From: Christiangramia portivictoriae DSM 23547
Lineage (GTDB): Bacteria; Bacteroidota; Bacteroidia; Flavobacteriales; Flavobacteriaceae
Reading direction: 5' to 3'
Assembly: GCF_000423045.1 (NCBI RefSeq)
Contig: NZ_KE383971.1
Location: 568,092-632,091 of the forward strand
Length of the DNA: 64,000 nucleotides
The notes beneath the pieces were generated by a model. That model saw only the letters and a program-made list of their open reading frames with translations. It had not been told where the DNA came from and ran no database searches. Numbering within the stretch: position 1 is the stretch's first letter; every line of letters begins with the position of its first letter. Shown here in pieces: positions 55,104 to 63,150 of the stretch. The translations under genes and the position numbers were made by a program.

Positions 55104-55111
55104 TAGTTTTA
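55104..55111 (+). promoter_or_regulatory. Possible -7 box TAGTTTTA before the ilv leader peptide
   Basis: TAGTTTTA matches TAnnTTTG in 5 of 6 fixed positions. Transcription would start near 55115, one base before the leader ATG at 55116. The same 12-nt spacing from box start to ATG is found in the arg leader. Confidence 0.4.
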
Positions 55112-55115
55112 GACC

Positions 55116-55169
55116 ATGATCAGTATCGTTGAAAAATTCGTTGTGGCAGTGTTGGAAATCTTTTTCTAA
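55116..55169 (+). CDS. Putative ilv leader peptide (17 aa)
   Basis: ORF of 17 codons ending in TAA at 55167-55169. The peptide is MISIVEKFVVAVLEIFF: three Ile, four Val and one Leu, so 8 of 17 residues are the products of the following operon. It lies 35 nt before a strong terminator-type hairpin and 253 nt before ilvD. This is the architecture of transcription attenuation by ribosome stalling, as known for enterobacterial ilv leaders. GTTGTGG at 55140-55146, over the Val codons, can pair with CCACAAC at 55210-55216 in the terminator, giving a possible alternative fold. Translation of the peptide is inferred. Confidence 0.7.
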   Translation: MISIVEKFVVAVLEIFF

Positions 55170-55203
55170 GAATCTCAACATTCCATTTTAATATATGCTC
55201 AGG

Positions 55204-55232
55204 AAGCCACCACAACTGGTGGCTTTTTTTTT
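55204..55232 (+). terminator. Attenuator hairpin of the ilv operon
   Basis: AAGCCACCA (55204-55212) and TGGTGGCTT (55217-55225) form a perfect 9-bp stem with a CAAC loop, followed by a run of T to 55232. It stands between the Ile/Val-rich leader ORF and ilvD, so it should control read-through into the operon rather than end the distant upstream gene. Confidence 0.85.
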
Positions 55233-55421
55233 GTCCTGACCCATTTTAGTTTTATCCTGCACTTTTCCAGAGATCGTAAACAACACATTCGTAACTATCT
55301 TGTAGACAGTTTAATAGATGTTTTTCACTTCAATTAGCATTCAGCCAGTCTTCTAATCTCAGCATCCTAGGTATTCGATTCCCAGTATTTTTAATTCTTA
55401 TCAGACCAGAATTGAAATTTC
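55233..55421 (+). other. Remaining ilv leader, no gene seen
   Basis: About 190 nt between the attenuator hairpin and the ilvD start codon. It is AT-rich with no ORF of note and no clear second promoter. With the leader ORF it makes up the 358-nt gap before ilvD. Confidence 0.5.
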
Positions 55422-57095
55422 ATGAATACCAAATATAGCAGTACCATTACCCAAAGTGATTCTCAGCCAGCTTCCCAGGCCATGCTGCACGCCATAGGTT
55501 TAAGCCGGGAAGATCTGAAAAAACCTTTTGTAGGCATAGGAAGTACAGGCTACGAAGGCAATCCCTGCAACATGCATTTGAACGATCTCGCAAAAGAGGT
55601 CAAACAAGGAACTCAGAAGGCAGGGATCAACGGACTTATTTTTAATACGATTGGGGTAAGTGATGGCATTTCCATGGGAACTCCGGGAATGCGGTTTTCA
55701 CTTCCTTCTCGTGACCTCATTGCAGATTCCATGGAAACCGTGGTAAGCGGAATGTCTTACGATGGTCTTGTCACTGTGGTTGGATGCGATAAGAATATGC
55801 CCGGGGCTTTAATGGCGATGCTTCGATTGAATCGACCATCCATATTGGTTTACGGAGGAACGATATCATCTGGCTGTCATAAAGGTAAAAAACTGGATGT
55901 GGTATCAGCTTTTGAAGCCTGGGGTTCTAAGGTTTCCGGCGACATGCAGGAAGAGGAGTATCAACAGGTAATTGAAAAAGCCTGTCCTGGTGCCGGAGCA
56001 TGTGGTGGTATGTATACTGCAAATACTATGGCTTCAGCAATTGAAGCTCTGGGAATGAGTCTGCCTTTTAATAGCTCTAATCCCGCAACCGGTCCTGAAA
56101 AGGTCAAGGAAAGTGTGAAAGCTGGAGAAGCTATGCAACTGCTACTTGAAAAAGATCTCAAACCTAAAGATATCGTATCAGCCAAATCTCTGGAGAATGC
56201 CATAAGATTATTGACCGTACTTGGTGGTTCTACCAATGCGGTACTTCACTTCCTAGCGATCGCTAAAGCTGCGGAAATCAATTTCGGATTAAAGGATTTT
56301 GAAAGAATTTGTGAAGAAACACCGTTTCTGGCAGATCTCAAGCCTAGTGGTAAATATCTAATGGAAGATATTCACAGGATTGGAGGGATCCCAGTCGTCA
56401 TGAAATACATGCTGGAGAGAGGATTACTTCATGGGGATTGTATGACCGTAACCGGCAAAACTATAGCAGAAAATCTTGAAGAGGTAGAACCTATGCCATT
56501 TGATCAGGATGTGATACACCCCGTGGAAAAACCAATCAAAGCCACCGGACATATTAGAATACTATACGGGAATCTTGCTTCGGAAGGTTCAGTAGCAAAA
56601 ATAACCGGGAAAGAAGGTTTGAAATTCCACGGTACCGCAAAGGTCTTCGATGGCGAATATGCCGCTAATGAAGGTATTTCATCTGGAAAGGTACAAAAGG
56701 GTGATGTGGTGGTCATTAGGTACGAAGGTCCCAAAGGTGGTCCCGGAATGCCAGAAATGTTAAAGCCAACTTCAGCAATTATGGGAGCTGGACTGGGAAA
56801 AGATGTAGCCCTGATCACCGATGGAAGATTTTCTGGAGGGACCCATGGTTTCGTAGTAGGGCATATCACTCCGGAAGCACAACAGGGTGGCCTGATTGGT
56901 TTACTACAGGATGGCGATGAAATAAGTATCAATGCCGAAACAAATAAGATCGAAGCTCATTTGAGTGATGAAGAAATAAGTAAGAGAAGAGCATTATGGA
57001 AAGCACCCGCTTTTAAAGCAAAAGGAGGTGTGCTTTATAAATACGCAAAAACAGTAGCATCAGCATCAGAAGGATGCGTGACAGATGAATTTTAA
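55422..57095 (+). CDS. ilvD: Dihydroxy-acid dehydratase
   Basis: Iron-sulfur dehydratase of branched-chain amino-acid synthesis, 557 aa, making the 2-oxo acids for Val and Ile. Cluster-ligand and active-site motifs are visible: [34 protein letters not shown] and [17 protein letters not shown]. It is the first gene of ilvD-B-N-C-A and follows a leader ORF and hairpin. Spacing to ilvB is 11 nt. Confidence 0.96.
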   Translation: MNTKYSSTITQSDSQPASQAMLHAIGLSREDLKKPFVGIGSTGYEGNPCNMHLNDLAKEVKQGTQKAGINGLIFNTIGVSDGISMGTPGMRFSLPSRDLIADSMETVVSGMSYDGLVTVVGCDKNMPGALMAMLRLNRPSILVYGGTISSGCHKGKKLDVVSAFEAWGSKVSGDMQEEEYQQVIEKACPGAGACGGMYTANTMASAIEALGMSLPFNSSNPATGPEKVKESVKAGEAMQLLLEKDLKPKDIVSAKSLENAIRLLTVLGGSTNAVLHFLAIAKAAEINFGLKDFERICEETPFLADLKPSGKYLMEDIHRIGGIPVVMKYMLERGLLHGDCMTVTGKTIAENLEEVEPMPFDQDVIHPVEKPIKATGHIRILYGNLASEGSVAKITGKEGLKFHGTAKVFDGEYAANEGISSGKVQKGDVVVIRYEGPKGGPGMPEMLKPTSAIMGAGLGKDVALITDGRFSGGTHGFVVGHITPEAQQGGLIGLLQDGDEISINAETNKIEAHLSDEEISKRRALWKAPAFKAKGGVLYKYAKTVASASEGCVTDEF

Positions 57096-57106
57096 TTAGG
57101 TGAAAT

Positions 57107-58840
57107 ATGGAGGTTAAAACAGCAAGTTTCGAAAAGCAAAGCAAGAAAAAAAGCCTGACCGTTTCAGGAGCAGAGGCGGTGATCAAATGTTTGCTCGAAG
57201 AAGGTGTGGATACTATTTACGGGTATCCGGGAGGAGCGATCATGCCGGTCTACGATGAACTCTACAAATATCAGAAAGAAATTCACCATGTGCTCACCAG
57301 GCACGAACAGGGAGCAACGCATGCTGCCCAGGGTTATGCCAGAGTTTCAGGAAAAGTAGGTGTCGCAGTGGCAACTTCTGGTCCTGGCGCCACAAATCTT
57401 GTGACAGGTATTGCCGATGCTCAGATAGATTCTACTCCCATGGTATGTATAACCGGCCAGGTTGGATCACATCTTCTGGGATCTGATGCTTTCCAGGAAA
57501 CCGATATTGTAGGTATTTCCACTCCGGTAACCAAATGGAACTACCAGATCACCAATGCTGAAGAAATTCCTGAAGTGATGGCGAAGGCATTTTATATCGC
57601 AAGATCGGGAAGACCGGGACCTGTGCTAATCGATATTACCAAGGATGCCCAGTTCGCCTCACTGGAATTCAGTTATAAAAAATGTTCAGGAATAAGAAGT
57701 TACCAGCCAATTCCGGAATTAAATCTCTTGGAAGTACAACGCGCCGCAGAAGTGATCAATAATGCGAGAAAGCCAATGATCGTTTGGGGACAGGGAGTCA
57801 TCCTTGGCGGAGCAGAGGATCTGTTCAAACAGGTGGTGGAAAAATCTGGTATTCCGGCCGCCTGGACCATTCTGGGACTTTCAGCTTTGCCAACAGATCA
57901 TCCTTTGAACGTGGGCATGGTGGGAATGCATGGAAACTACGCACCAAATATGTTGACCAATGAATGTGATGTTCTAATTGCTATCGGGATGAGGTTTGAT
58001 GACCGGGTTACCGGAAATCTTGAAAAATATGCGAAACAGGCAAAAATCATTCATTTTGAGATCGATCCGGCAGAAATTAATAAGAATGTCCATGCAGATT
58101 ACCCGGTCCTTGGTAATGTAAAAGAAAGTCTGAAGGCTTTGCTGGAATTACTGGAGCCAAATTCACATAAAGAATGGCATCAGCAATTCAAAGAAATGTA
58201 TAAAACCGAATATGAGAAAGTGATCAAGGGAAATCTGGACGTTCACAAGAAAGATCTGGGAATGGCTGAGGTGATTCAGGAAGTAAATATACAGTCTAAA
58301 GGCGATGCGATCATTGTTTCAGATGTTGGGCAGCATCAAATGGCTGCCTGCCGCTATGCTAAATTCAATCAGTCAAGAAGTAATGTGACTTCAGGTGGAC
58401 TGGGAACTATGGGATTTGCTCTACCAGCGGCCATTGGTGCAAAAATGGCAAAACCAGACAGGGATGTGGTTGCAGTGATAGGTGATGGAGGTTACCAGAT
58501 GACCATTCAGGAACTGGGAACTATTTTCCAGACCAGGGTACCTGTAAAAATCGTGCTATTAAATAATGGCTTTCTGGGCATGGTAAGACAATGGCAGCAG
58601 ATGTTCTTCGATCGACGTTATGCATCTACCAACATGGTGAATCCAGATTTTATCACAATCGCCAAAGGTTACCATATTCAGGCAAACCAGGTGACCGAAA
58701 GAAGCCAGCTGGAATCGGCAATTAAAGAAATGATGCAGAGTGATGAGGCTTATTTTCTTGAAGTAAAAGTTGAACAGGAAGAAAACGTGTTCCCCATGAT
58801 CCCAACCGGAGCGGCAGTTTCAGAAATATTACTAGAATAA
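57107..58840 (+). CDS. ilvB: Acetolactate synthase, large subunit
   Basis: Thiamine-diphosphate enzyme that makes 2-acetolactate or 2-aceto-2-hydroxybutyrate, 577 aa. It has the N-terminal pyrimidine-binding domain with the catalytic Glu in LTRHEQGATHAAQGYAR, a central FAD-binding domain (MVGMHGNYAPN, IGMRFDDRVTG) and the C-terminal pyrophosphate domain with GDGGYQM and LNNGFLGMVRQWQ. Its stop overlaps the ilvN start by one base. Confidence 0.96.
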   Translation: MEVKTASFEKQSKKKSLTVSGAEAVIKCLLEEGVDTIYGYPGGAIMPVYDELYKYQKEIHHVLTRHEQGATHAAQGYARVSGKVGVAVATSGPGATNLVTGIADAQIDSTPMVCITGQVGSHLLGSDAFQETDIVGISTPVTKWNYQITNAEEIPEVMAKAFYIARSGRPGPVLIDITKDAQFASLEFSYKKCSGIRSYQPIPELNLLEVQRAAEVINNARKPMIVWGQGVILGGAEDLFKQVVEKSGIPAAWTILGLSALPTDHPLNVGMVGMHGNYAPNMLTNECDVLIAIGMRFDDRVTGNLEKYAKQAKIIHFEIDPAEINKNVHADYPVLGNVKESLKALLELLEPNSHKEWHQQFKEMYKTEYEKVIKGNLDVHKKDLGMAEVIQEVNIQSKGDAIIVSDVGQHQMAACRYAKFNQSRSNVTSGGLGTMGFALPAAIGAKMAKPDRDVVAVIGDGGYQMTIQELGTIFQTRVPVKIVLLNNGFLGMVRQWQQMFFDRRYASTNMVNPDFITIAKGYHIQANQVTERSQLESAIKEMMQSDEAYFLEVKVEQEENVFPMIPTGAAVSEILLE

Positions 58841-59379
58841 TGGAAAAACAGAACTATACAGTTTCGATCTATACCGAAAACAATCTTGGTCTTCTTTCCA
58901 GGATCGCGGCAATTTTTTTAAAAAGGCATATCAATATTGAGAGTATTACGGCTTCACCCAGTGAGGTGACCGAAGTGATGCGCTTTATCATTATTGTGAA
59001 GGTCTCTGAAGAGCAGATAAAAAAGATCGTGGGACAAATTGAAAAGCAGATCGAAGTGATCAAGGCTTTTTATCATACCGATGCTGAAACGATCTACCAG
59101 GAAACAGCTTTATATAAGATCAGGTCTGAGGATTTTCTGGATGACCATACTATTCAGGATTTTATCAAAGAGACCAATGCTCGAATTGTGACGGTGACCA
59201 GGCAGTTCTTTGTAATTGAAAAGACCGGAAAACGCATCGAGGTCGATCAACTTTATGAAAAACTAAAACCTTACGGTCTCATGCAGTTCGTAAGATCTGG
59301 AACTATCGCGGTTACCAAAAATGAAATGCCGATATCGGGAATATTAGAAAAATTTAATACCACAAACTCATTGTCATGA
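58840..59379 (+). CDS. ilvN: Acetolactate synthase, small (regulatory) subunit
   Basis: Regulatory subunit of 179 aa that binds Val and stimulates IlvB. The N-terminal ACT domain (about 5-78) has [30 protein letters not shown]-type sequence, and the C-terminal ALS_ss_C domain covers about 85-165 ([25 protein letters not shown]). It is of the longer small-subunit type. It overlaps ilvC by 4 nt (ATGA). Confidence 0.95.
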   Translation: MEKQNYTVSIYTENNLGLLSRIAAIFLKRHINIESITASPSEVTEVMRFIIIVKVSEEQIKKIVGQIEKQIEVIKAFYHTDAETIYQETALYKIRSEDFLDDHTIQDFIKETNARIVTVTRQFFVIEKTGKRIEVDQLYEKLKPYGLMQFVRSGTIAVTKNEMPISGILEKFNTTNSLS

Positions 59380-60845
59380 CCAACTATTTTAACAGCCTGT
59401 CCAGCGCTGAAAAACTCGACCAATTAGGGACCTGTAGATTTATGGAGCAGGATGAATTCAGTAACGAAGCAGCTGCTTTAAAAGATAAAAAAATAGTCAT
59501 TGTAGGCTGCGGTGCGCAGGGTTTAAATCAGGGACTCAATATGCGCGACAGTGGTCTGGATATTTCATATGCACTTCGAGAAAGCGCGATCAGGGAAAAA
59601 CGTCAATCCTGGAAAAATGCTTCAGAAAATGATTTTACCGTAGGAACTTATGAAGAATTGATCCCGGATGCAGACCTGGTGATCAACCTTACACCAGACA
59701 AGCAGCATACCCCAGTCATCAAGGCCATCCAACCGCACCTAAAAGAAGGCGCTGTTCTTTCTTATTCTCATGGTTTCAATATAGTGGAAGAAGGAATGAA
59801 GATTCGCGAAGACGTGACCGTGATCATGGTCGCTCCAAAATGCCCAGGGTCTGAAGTTCGAGAGGAATACAAGCGTGGTTTTGGTGTTCCTACCTTAATC
59901 GCAGTTCATCCTGAAAATGATCCTAAAGGAATTGGTTTGGAATGGGCGAAAGCTTATGCGTATGCTACGGGAGGTCATCGCGCAGGAGTACTGGAATCTT
60001 CTTTTGTTGCTGAAGTAAAATCTGATCTTATGGGTGAGCAAACCATTCTTTGTGGTGTCTTGCAAACCGGATCGATTCTGACTTTTGACAAGATGGTTTT
60101 GGAAGGAGTGGATAAGAACTATGCTGCAAAACTAATCCAGTATGGCTGGGAAACAATCACTGAAGCTTTGAAGCATGGCGGAATCACGCAGATGATGGAC
60201 AGACTTTCTGATCCTGCAAAAATGAGAGCCTATGAAATTTCAGAAGAACTGAAGGGTAAAATGCGTCCTCTATTTCAGAAGCACATGGATGATATCATTT
60301 CCGGTGAATTTAGTAGCCGAATGATGGAAGACTGGGCGAATGATGATACTGAACTGCATACCTGGAGAGCTGAGACTGAGAATACCGCTTTCGAGAAAAC
60401 AGAGGCAACTTCAGAAGAAATCACAGAACAGGAATATTTTGATAAAGGAGTTCTGCTGGTGGCATTTGTAAAATCTGGCGTCGAACTGGCTTTCGAGACG
60501 ATGGTAGACGCGGGCATCATCGAAGAATCGGCTTATTACGAGTCTTTGCACGAAACACCATTGATCGCCAATACCATTGCCAGGAAAAAGCTTTATGAAA
60601 TGAACCGAGTAATTTCAGATACTGCAGAATATGGTTGCTATTTGTTCGATCACGCTGCGAAACCTTTGATCAAGGATTATGTAAATTCTCTAGAGCCAGA
60701 AGTGGCAGGAAGAACGTTTGATGGGATAGAACCAGACTATCAAAAACTGGAAGAAATTAATGTGGCGGTAAGAAATCATCCTGTAGAAGAGGTTGGCGCA
60801 AAATTACGATCTGCGATGACTGCGATGAAGAAAATCTATGCTTAA
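59376..60845 (+). CDS. ilvC: Ketol-acid reductoisomerase, class II (long form)
   Basis: NADPH- and Mg-dependent enzyme of Ile/Val synthesis. At 489 aa it belongs to the long class II form with a duplicated helical domain, like the E. coli protein, not the short 330-aa form. The Rossmann motif [17 protein letters not shown] lies near residue 43, with Arg residues after the second strand ([12 protein letters not shown]) for NADPH. Metal ligands are in the conserved [14 protein letters not shown] segment. It overlaps ilvA by one base. Confidence 0.96.
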   Translation: MTNYFNSLSSAEKLDQLGTCRFMEQDEFSNEAAALKDKKIVIVGCGAQGLNQGLNMRDSGLDISYALRESAIREKRQSWKNASENDFTVGTYEELIPDADLVINLTPDKQHTPVIKAIQPHLKEGAVLSYSHGFNIVEEGMKIREDVTVIMVAPKCPGSEVREEYKRGFGVPTLIAVHPENDPKGIGLEWAKAYAYATGGHRAGVLESSFVAEVKSDLMGEQTILCGVLQTGSILTFDKMVLEGVDKNYAAKLIQYGWETITEALKHGGITQMMDRLSDPAKMRAYEISEELKGKMRPLFQKHMDDIISGEFSSRMMEDWANDDTELHTWRAETENTAFEKTEATSEEITEQEYFDKGVLLVAFVKSGVELAFETMVDAGIIEESAYYESLHETPLIANTIARKKLYEMNRVISDTAEYGCYLFDHAAKPLIKDYVNSLEPEVAGRTFDGIEPDYQKLEEINVAVRNHPVEEVGAKLRSAMTAMKKIYA

Positions 60846-62119
60846 TGGAAACCTTGCTGAAAAAAGATAAATTTTATATTCCCACGCTGGATGCGGTGAA
60901 AGAGGCTTCGGAAAGGATCTCTAAGGTAGTGCTGCAAACTCCTTTGGCAGAATCTTTTACTTATAGCCAGCGCTTTGAAGCAAAGGTAATGCTGAAGCGT
61001 GAGGATCTGCAACAGGTTAGATCTTACAAAATTCGTGGGGCTTATAATAAGATTTCGAGCTTGCCACCGGAACAACTTGAAAAAGGAGTGATTTGTGCCA
61101 GCGCCGGAAATCATGCCCAGGGTGTTGCCTTCGCCTGTAATAAGCTAAAGGTCCGGGGAGTGATCTACATGCCCGGTACCACGCCACCACAAAAGGTAGA
61201 ACAAACTGAAATGTTTGGCGGTGAGTGGGTGAAAGTTGTGCTTAAGGGTGATACCTATGACGATTCCTTTAAAAGTGCCATGAAGCATATGACTGAGGAA
61301 GGTCTCATTTTTATACATCCTTTTGATGATGAAAAAGTGATTGAAGGCCAGGCTACCATTGCCCTGGAGATCCTTAAACAATCGGATGAGCCTATCGACT
61401 ATGTTTTTGCACCGCTGGGCGGGGGCGGACTCCTCGCAGGGATCTCATCCATGTTCAAGAAATTATCCCCAGGTACGAAGATCATTGGCATTGAACCGGA
61501 AGGTGCTCCCTCAATGCAGACATCTTTAAAGGAAGGTAAGGTGGTTGAACTGGATCATATCGAGCGATTCGTAGATGGCGCATCGGTGCAGAAAGTTGGC
61601 GCAAGAAATTTTGCGATCTGTAAGGAAAATCTTGATGAAATGATCACGGTGCCTGAAGGAAAGATCTGCCAGACCATTCTTGATTTGTATAACCAGGATG
61701 CGATGGTAGTGGAACCTGCTGGCGCCATGGCGATTTCGGCTCTTGACCTGTATGCTGAAAAGATTAAAGGCAAAAATGTAGTTTGTATCGTAAGTGGTAG
61801 CAATAACGACATTATCAGGATGGCTGAAATCAAAGAACGCGCCCTGTTATATTCGGGTTTAAAACATTATTTCGTGGTTGTATTTCCGCAGAGGGCAGGG
61901 GCGCTGAAGGAGTTCGTGGCAAAAGTTCTTGGGCCAAACGATGATATCACTCATTTTGAATATTCGAAAAAGCATAACAGGTCTAATGGGCCGGCAGTTG
62001 TAGGGATCGAATTAAAAGACCCGGCAGACTTTGAACCACTGGTGGAGAGGATGAAAAAGAGGAATTTCTATGGGGAGTATTTAAACAACAATCCCAATTT
62101 ATTTCAATTTTTAATCTAG
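60845..62119 (+). CDS. ilvA: Threonine dehydratase
   Basis: PLP enzyme that deaminates threonine to 2-oxobutyrate, the first step to isoleucine. The 424-aa length and single C-terminal ACT-like domain (about 330-424, HYFVVVFPQRAGALKEFV) fit the shorter biosynthetic type. The PLP Lys is in QVRSYKIRGAYNK, the phosphate loop in PLGGGGLLAGISS and the C-terminal SGSNNDIIR is present. Last gene of the ilv operon; the arg promoter starts directly after it. Confidence 0.95.
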   Translation: METLLKKDKFYIPTLDAVKEASERISKVVLQTPLAESFTYSQRFEAKVMLKREDLQQVRSYKIRGAYNKISSLPPEQLEKGVICASAGNHAQGVAFACNKLKVRGVIYMPGTTPPQKVEQTEMFGGEWVKVVLKGDTYDDSFKSAMKHMTEEGLIFIHPFDDEKVIEGQATIALEILKQSDEPIDYVFAPLGGGGLLAGISSMFKKLSPGTKIIGIEPEGAPSMQTSLKEGKVVELDHIERFVDGASVQKVGARNFAICKENLDEMITVPEGKICQTILDLYNQDAMVVEPAGAMAISALDLYAEKIKGKNVVCIVSGSNNDIIRMAEIKERALLYSGLKHYFVVVFPQRAGALKEFVAKVLGPNDDITHFEYSKKHNRSNGPAVVGIELKDPADFEPLVERMKKRNFYGEYLNNNPNLFQFLI

Positions 62120-62145
62120 AACTGCCTATACATCAAAAATTTATA

Positions 62146-62153
62146 TACATTTG
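62146..62153 (+). promoter_or_regulatory. -7 box TACATTTG of the arg operon
   Basis: TACATTTG matches TAnnTTTG exactly, 27 nt after the ilvA stop. The predicted transcription start near 62157 is next to the leader ATG at 62158, so the first mini-ORF would be leaderless. Confidence 0.55.
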
Positions 62154-62157
62154 TAAT

Positions 62158-62220
62158 ATGATTTCTATCGCAAAGATAATACTAGTCCGCTTTAATTCGA
62201 GGCCCCGCCGCCGCTTCTAG
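62158..62220 (+). CDS. Putative arg leader peptide 1 (20 aa)
   Basis: ORF of 20 codons, stop TAG at 62218-62220. The peptide begins MISIAKIILV and ends RFNSRPRRRF: five Arg, four of them within the last six residues, as AGG and three consecutive CGC codons. It stands 235 nt before an arginine-synthesis gene pair (GNAT, argG). A ribosome short of Arg-tRNA would stall on the CGC run, which lies inside the stem-loop at 62196-62234. The first four residues equal those of the ilv leader peptide, with different codons for Ile2 and Ser3. Translation is inferred. Confidence 0.68.
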   Translation: MISIAKIILVRFNSRPRRRF

Positions 62221-62234
62221 GCAGCACCCTCGAA
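62196..62234 (+). promoter_or_regulatory. Stem-loop over the Arg codons of leader 1
   Basis: TTCGAGG (62196-62202) pairs with CCTCGAA (62228-62234). The loop holds the CGC run and the stop codon of leader 1. A second CCTCGAA at 62405-62411 could pair with the same arm instead, making two exclusive folds. A short CTTTT follows 4 nt after the stem, weak for a terminator. Confidence 0.55.
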
Positions 62235-62301
62235 ACGACTTTTAATCATATTATCTTACTTTTCCACATTGAATTATTTAAACGGCATAGAATACAAATT
62301 G

Positions 62302-62325
62302 AATATCAGAACTTTTTCTGATATT
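62302..62325 (+). promoter_or_regulatory. AT-rich hairpin before arg leader peptide 2
   Basis: AATATCAGAA (62302-62311) and TTCTGATATT (62316-62325) form a perfect 10-bp stem with a CTTT loop, 6 nt before the second leader ATG at 62332. It could act on start-site access of that mini-ORF. Confidence 0.6.
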
Positions 62326-62331
62326 TCTCCT

Positions 62332-62361
62332 ATGCGCCGCCGTTTTCCCCGTCGCACGTAA
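62332..62361 (+). CDS. Putative arg leader peptide 2 (9 aa)
   Basis: ATG at 62332, stop TAA at 62359-62361, peptide MRRRFPRRT: five of nine residues are Arg (CGC, CGC, CGT, CGT, CGC). It lies 94 nt before the GNAT gene. Its last codons and stop form the 5' arm and loop of a hairpin. Together with leader peptide 1 it gives ten Arg codons in two short ORFs upstream of an arginine operon, too many for chance in this AT-rich setting. The mechanism is unknown. Confidence 0.65.
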   Translation: MRRRFPRRT

Positions 62362-62366
62362 GTGCG
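62353..62366 (+). promoter_or_regulatory. GTAA tetraloop hairpin at the stop of leader 2
   Basis: CGCAC (62353-62357) and GTGCG (62362-62366) close a GTAA loop, a GNRA-type tetraloop that contains the TAA stop. A ribosome on leader 2 would melt it. No T-run follows, so it is not a classical terminator. Confidence 0.5.
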
Positions 62367-62377
62367 TCTATATATCC

Positions 62378-62411
62378 ATGGAACCCAGGTGAGTCCGGTT
62401 CTGCCCTCGAA
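62378..62411 (+). promoter_or_regulatory. Third mini-ORF and second CCTCGAA copy in the arg leader
   Basis: ATG 62378 opens a four-residue ORF (MEPR, stop TGA 62390-62392). GAACC (62381-62385) can pair with GGTTC (62397-62401). CCTCGAA at 62405-62411 repeats the sequence at 62228 and is complementary to TTCGAGG at 62196. It lies 43 nt before the GNAT start codon. Confidence 0.4.
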
Positions 62412-62454
62412 AACCCAGATCAAAATTTAATTTCCAACATAAATCTTTTAGCAG

Positions 62455-63087
62455 ATGAAAATTCTCATTGCTAATAAATCTCATGCATCTTATGCTGAGA
62501 TCATTTGTAATACTATCGAAGAATCGGCGAAGGTTCGCGGTACCGGTATTGCGCGCAGAACTCCTGAATACATCATCAACAAAATGGAGAAGGGAAACGC
62601 TGTGATCGCACTCGAAGAGGAAAATTTTGCCGGTTTCTGTTATATAGAAACCTGGAGCCATGACAAGTATGTGGCCAATTCCGGACTTATTGTCCATCCC
62701 GATTATAGAAACCAGGGACTGGCGAAAGACATCAAAAATGTCATTTTTGATCATTCCAGAAAAAAATATCCGGAAGCTAAAATTTTCGGGATTACTACCG
62801 GACTGGCGGTCATGAAGATCAATTATGATCTGGGCTATCAACCAGTCACTTTTTCTGAACTTACCGATGATGAGACATTCTGGAAAGGATGCCAGACCTG
62901 TAAGAATTACGACATTCTAACACGTACCGATCATAAAATGTGTTTGTGTACCGGCATGCTCTACGACCCCGCAAAGAAGAAAGACCTAAAGCTGAAGGAG
63001 AAGCCAAAGACCAATTTCAATGAAAAAGCATTTCAAAGATTGAAAAGTATCAAGCAGACGCTTTTTTATAAAAAAGAGAAGAAATAA
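62455..63087 (+). CDS. GNAT acetyltransferase, candidate N-acetylglutamate synthase
   Basis: Cytoplasmic acetyltransferase of 210 aa, first gene of the arginine operon. The GNAT core includes the acetyl-CoA loop VHPDYRNQGLAKDIKN (about 80-95) and a preceding beta-strand ETWSHDKYVANSGLIV. The C-terminal part has an unusual Cys motif C-x2-C-x13-C-x-C (GCQTCKNYD...MCLCTG), suggesting a bound metal. Its place directly before argG and behind the Arg-coded leader makes it the likely enzyme that acetylates glutamate at the first step of arginine synthesis; the specificity is inferred from context. Confidence 0.85.
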   Translation: MKILIANKSHASYAEIICNTIEESAKVRGTGIARRTPEYIINKMEKGNAVIALEEENFAGFCYIETWSHDKYVANSGLIVHPDYRNQGLAKDIKNVIFDHSRKKYPEAKIFGITTGLAVMKINYDLGYQPVTFSELTDDETFWKGCQTCKNYDILTRTDHKMCLCTGMLYDPAKKKDLKLKEKPKTNFNEKAFQRLKSIKQTLFYKKEKK

Positions 63088-63150
63088 TATCACTAATGAA
63101 AATAAATCCTTCGGTTTTAATTTCTGAAGGAAATACGAATACCATTAATT

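Noticed and set aside
62368-62841. Minus-strand 157-aa ORF opposite the arg GNAT gene
   Set aside because: Antisense shadow of the GNAT gene and of the arg leader; composition is that of a reverse frame.
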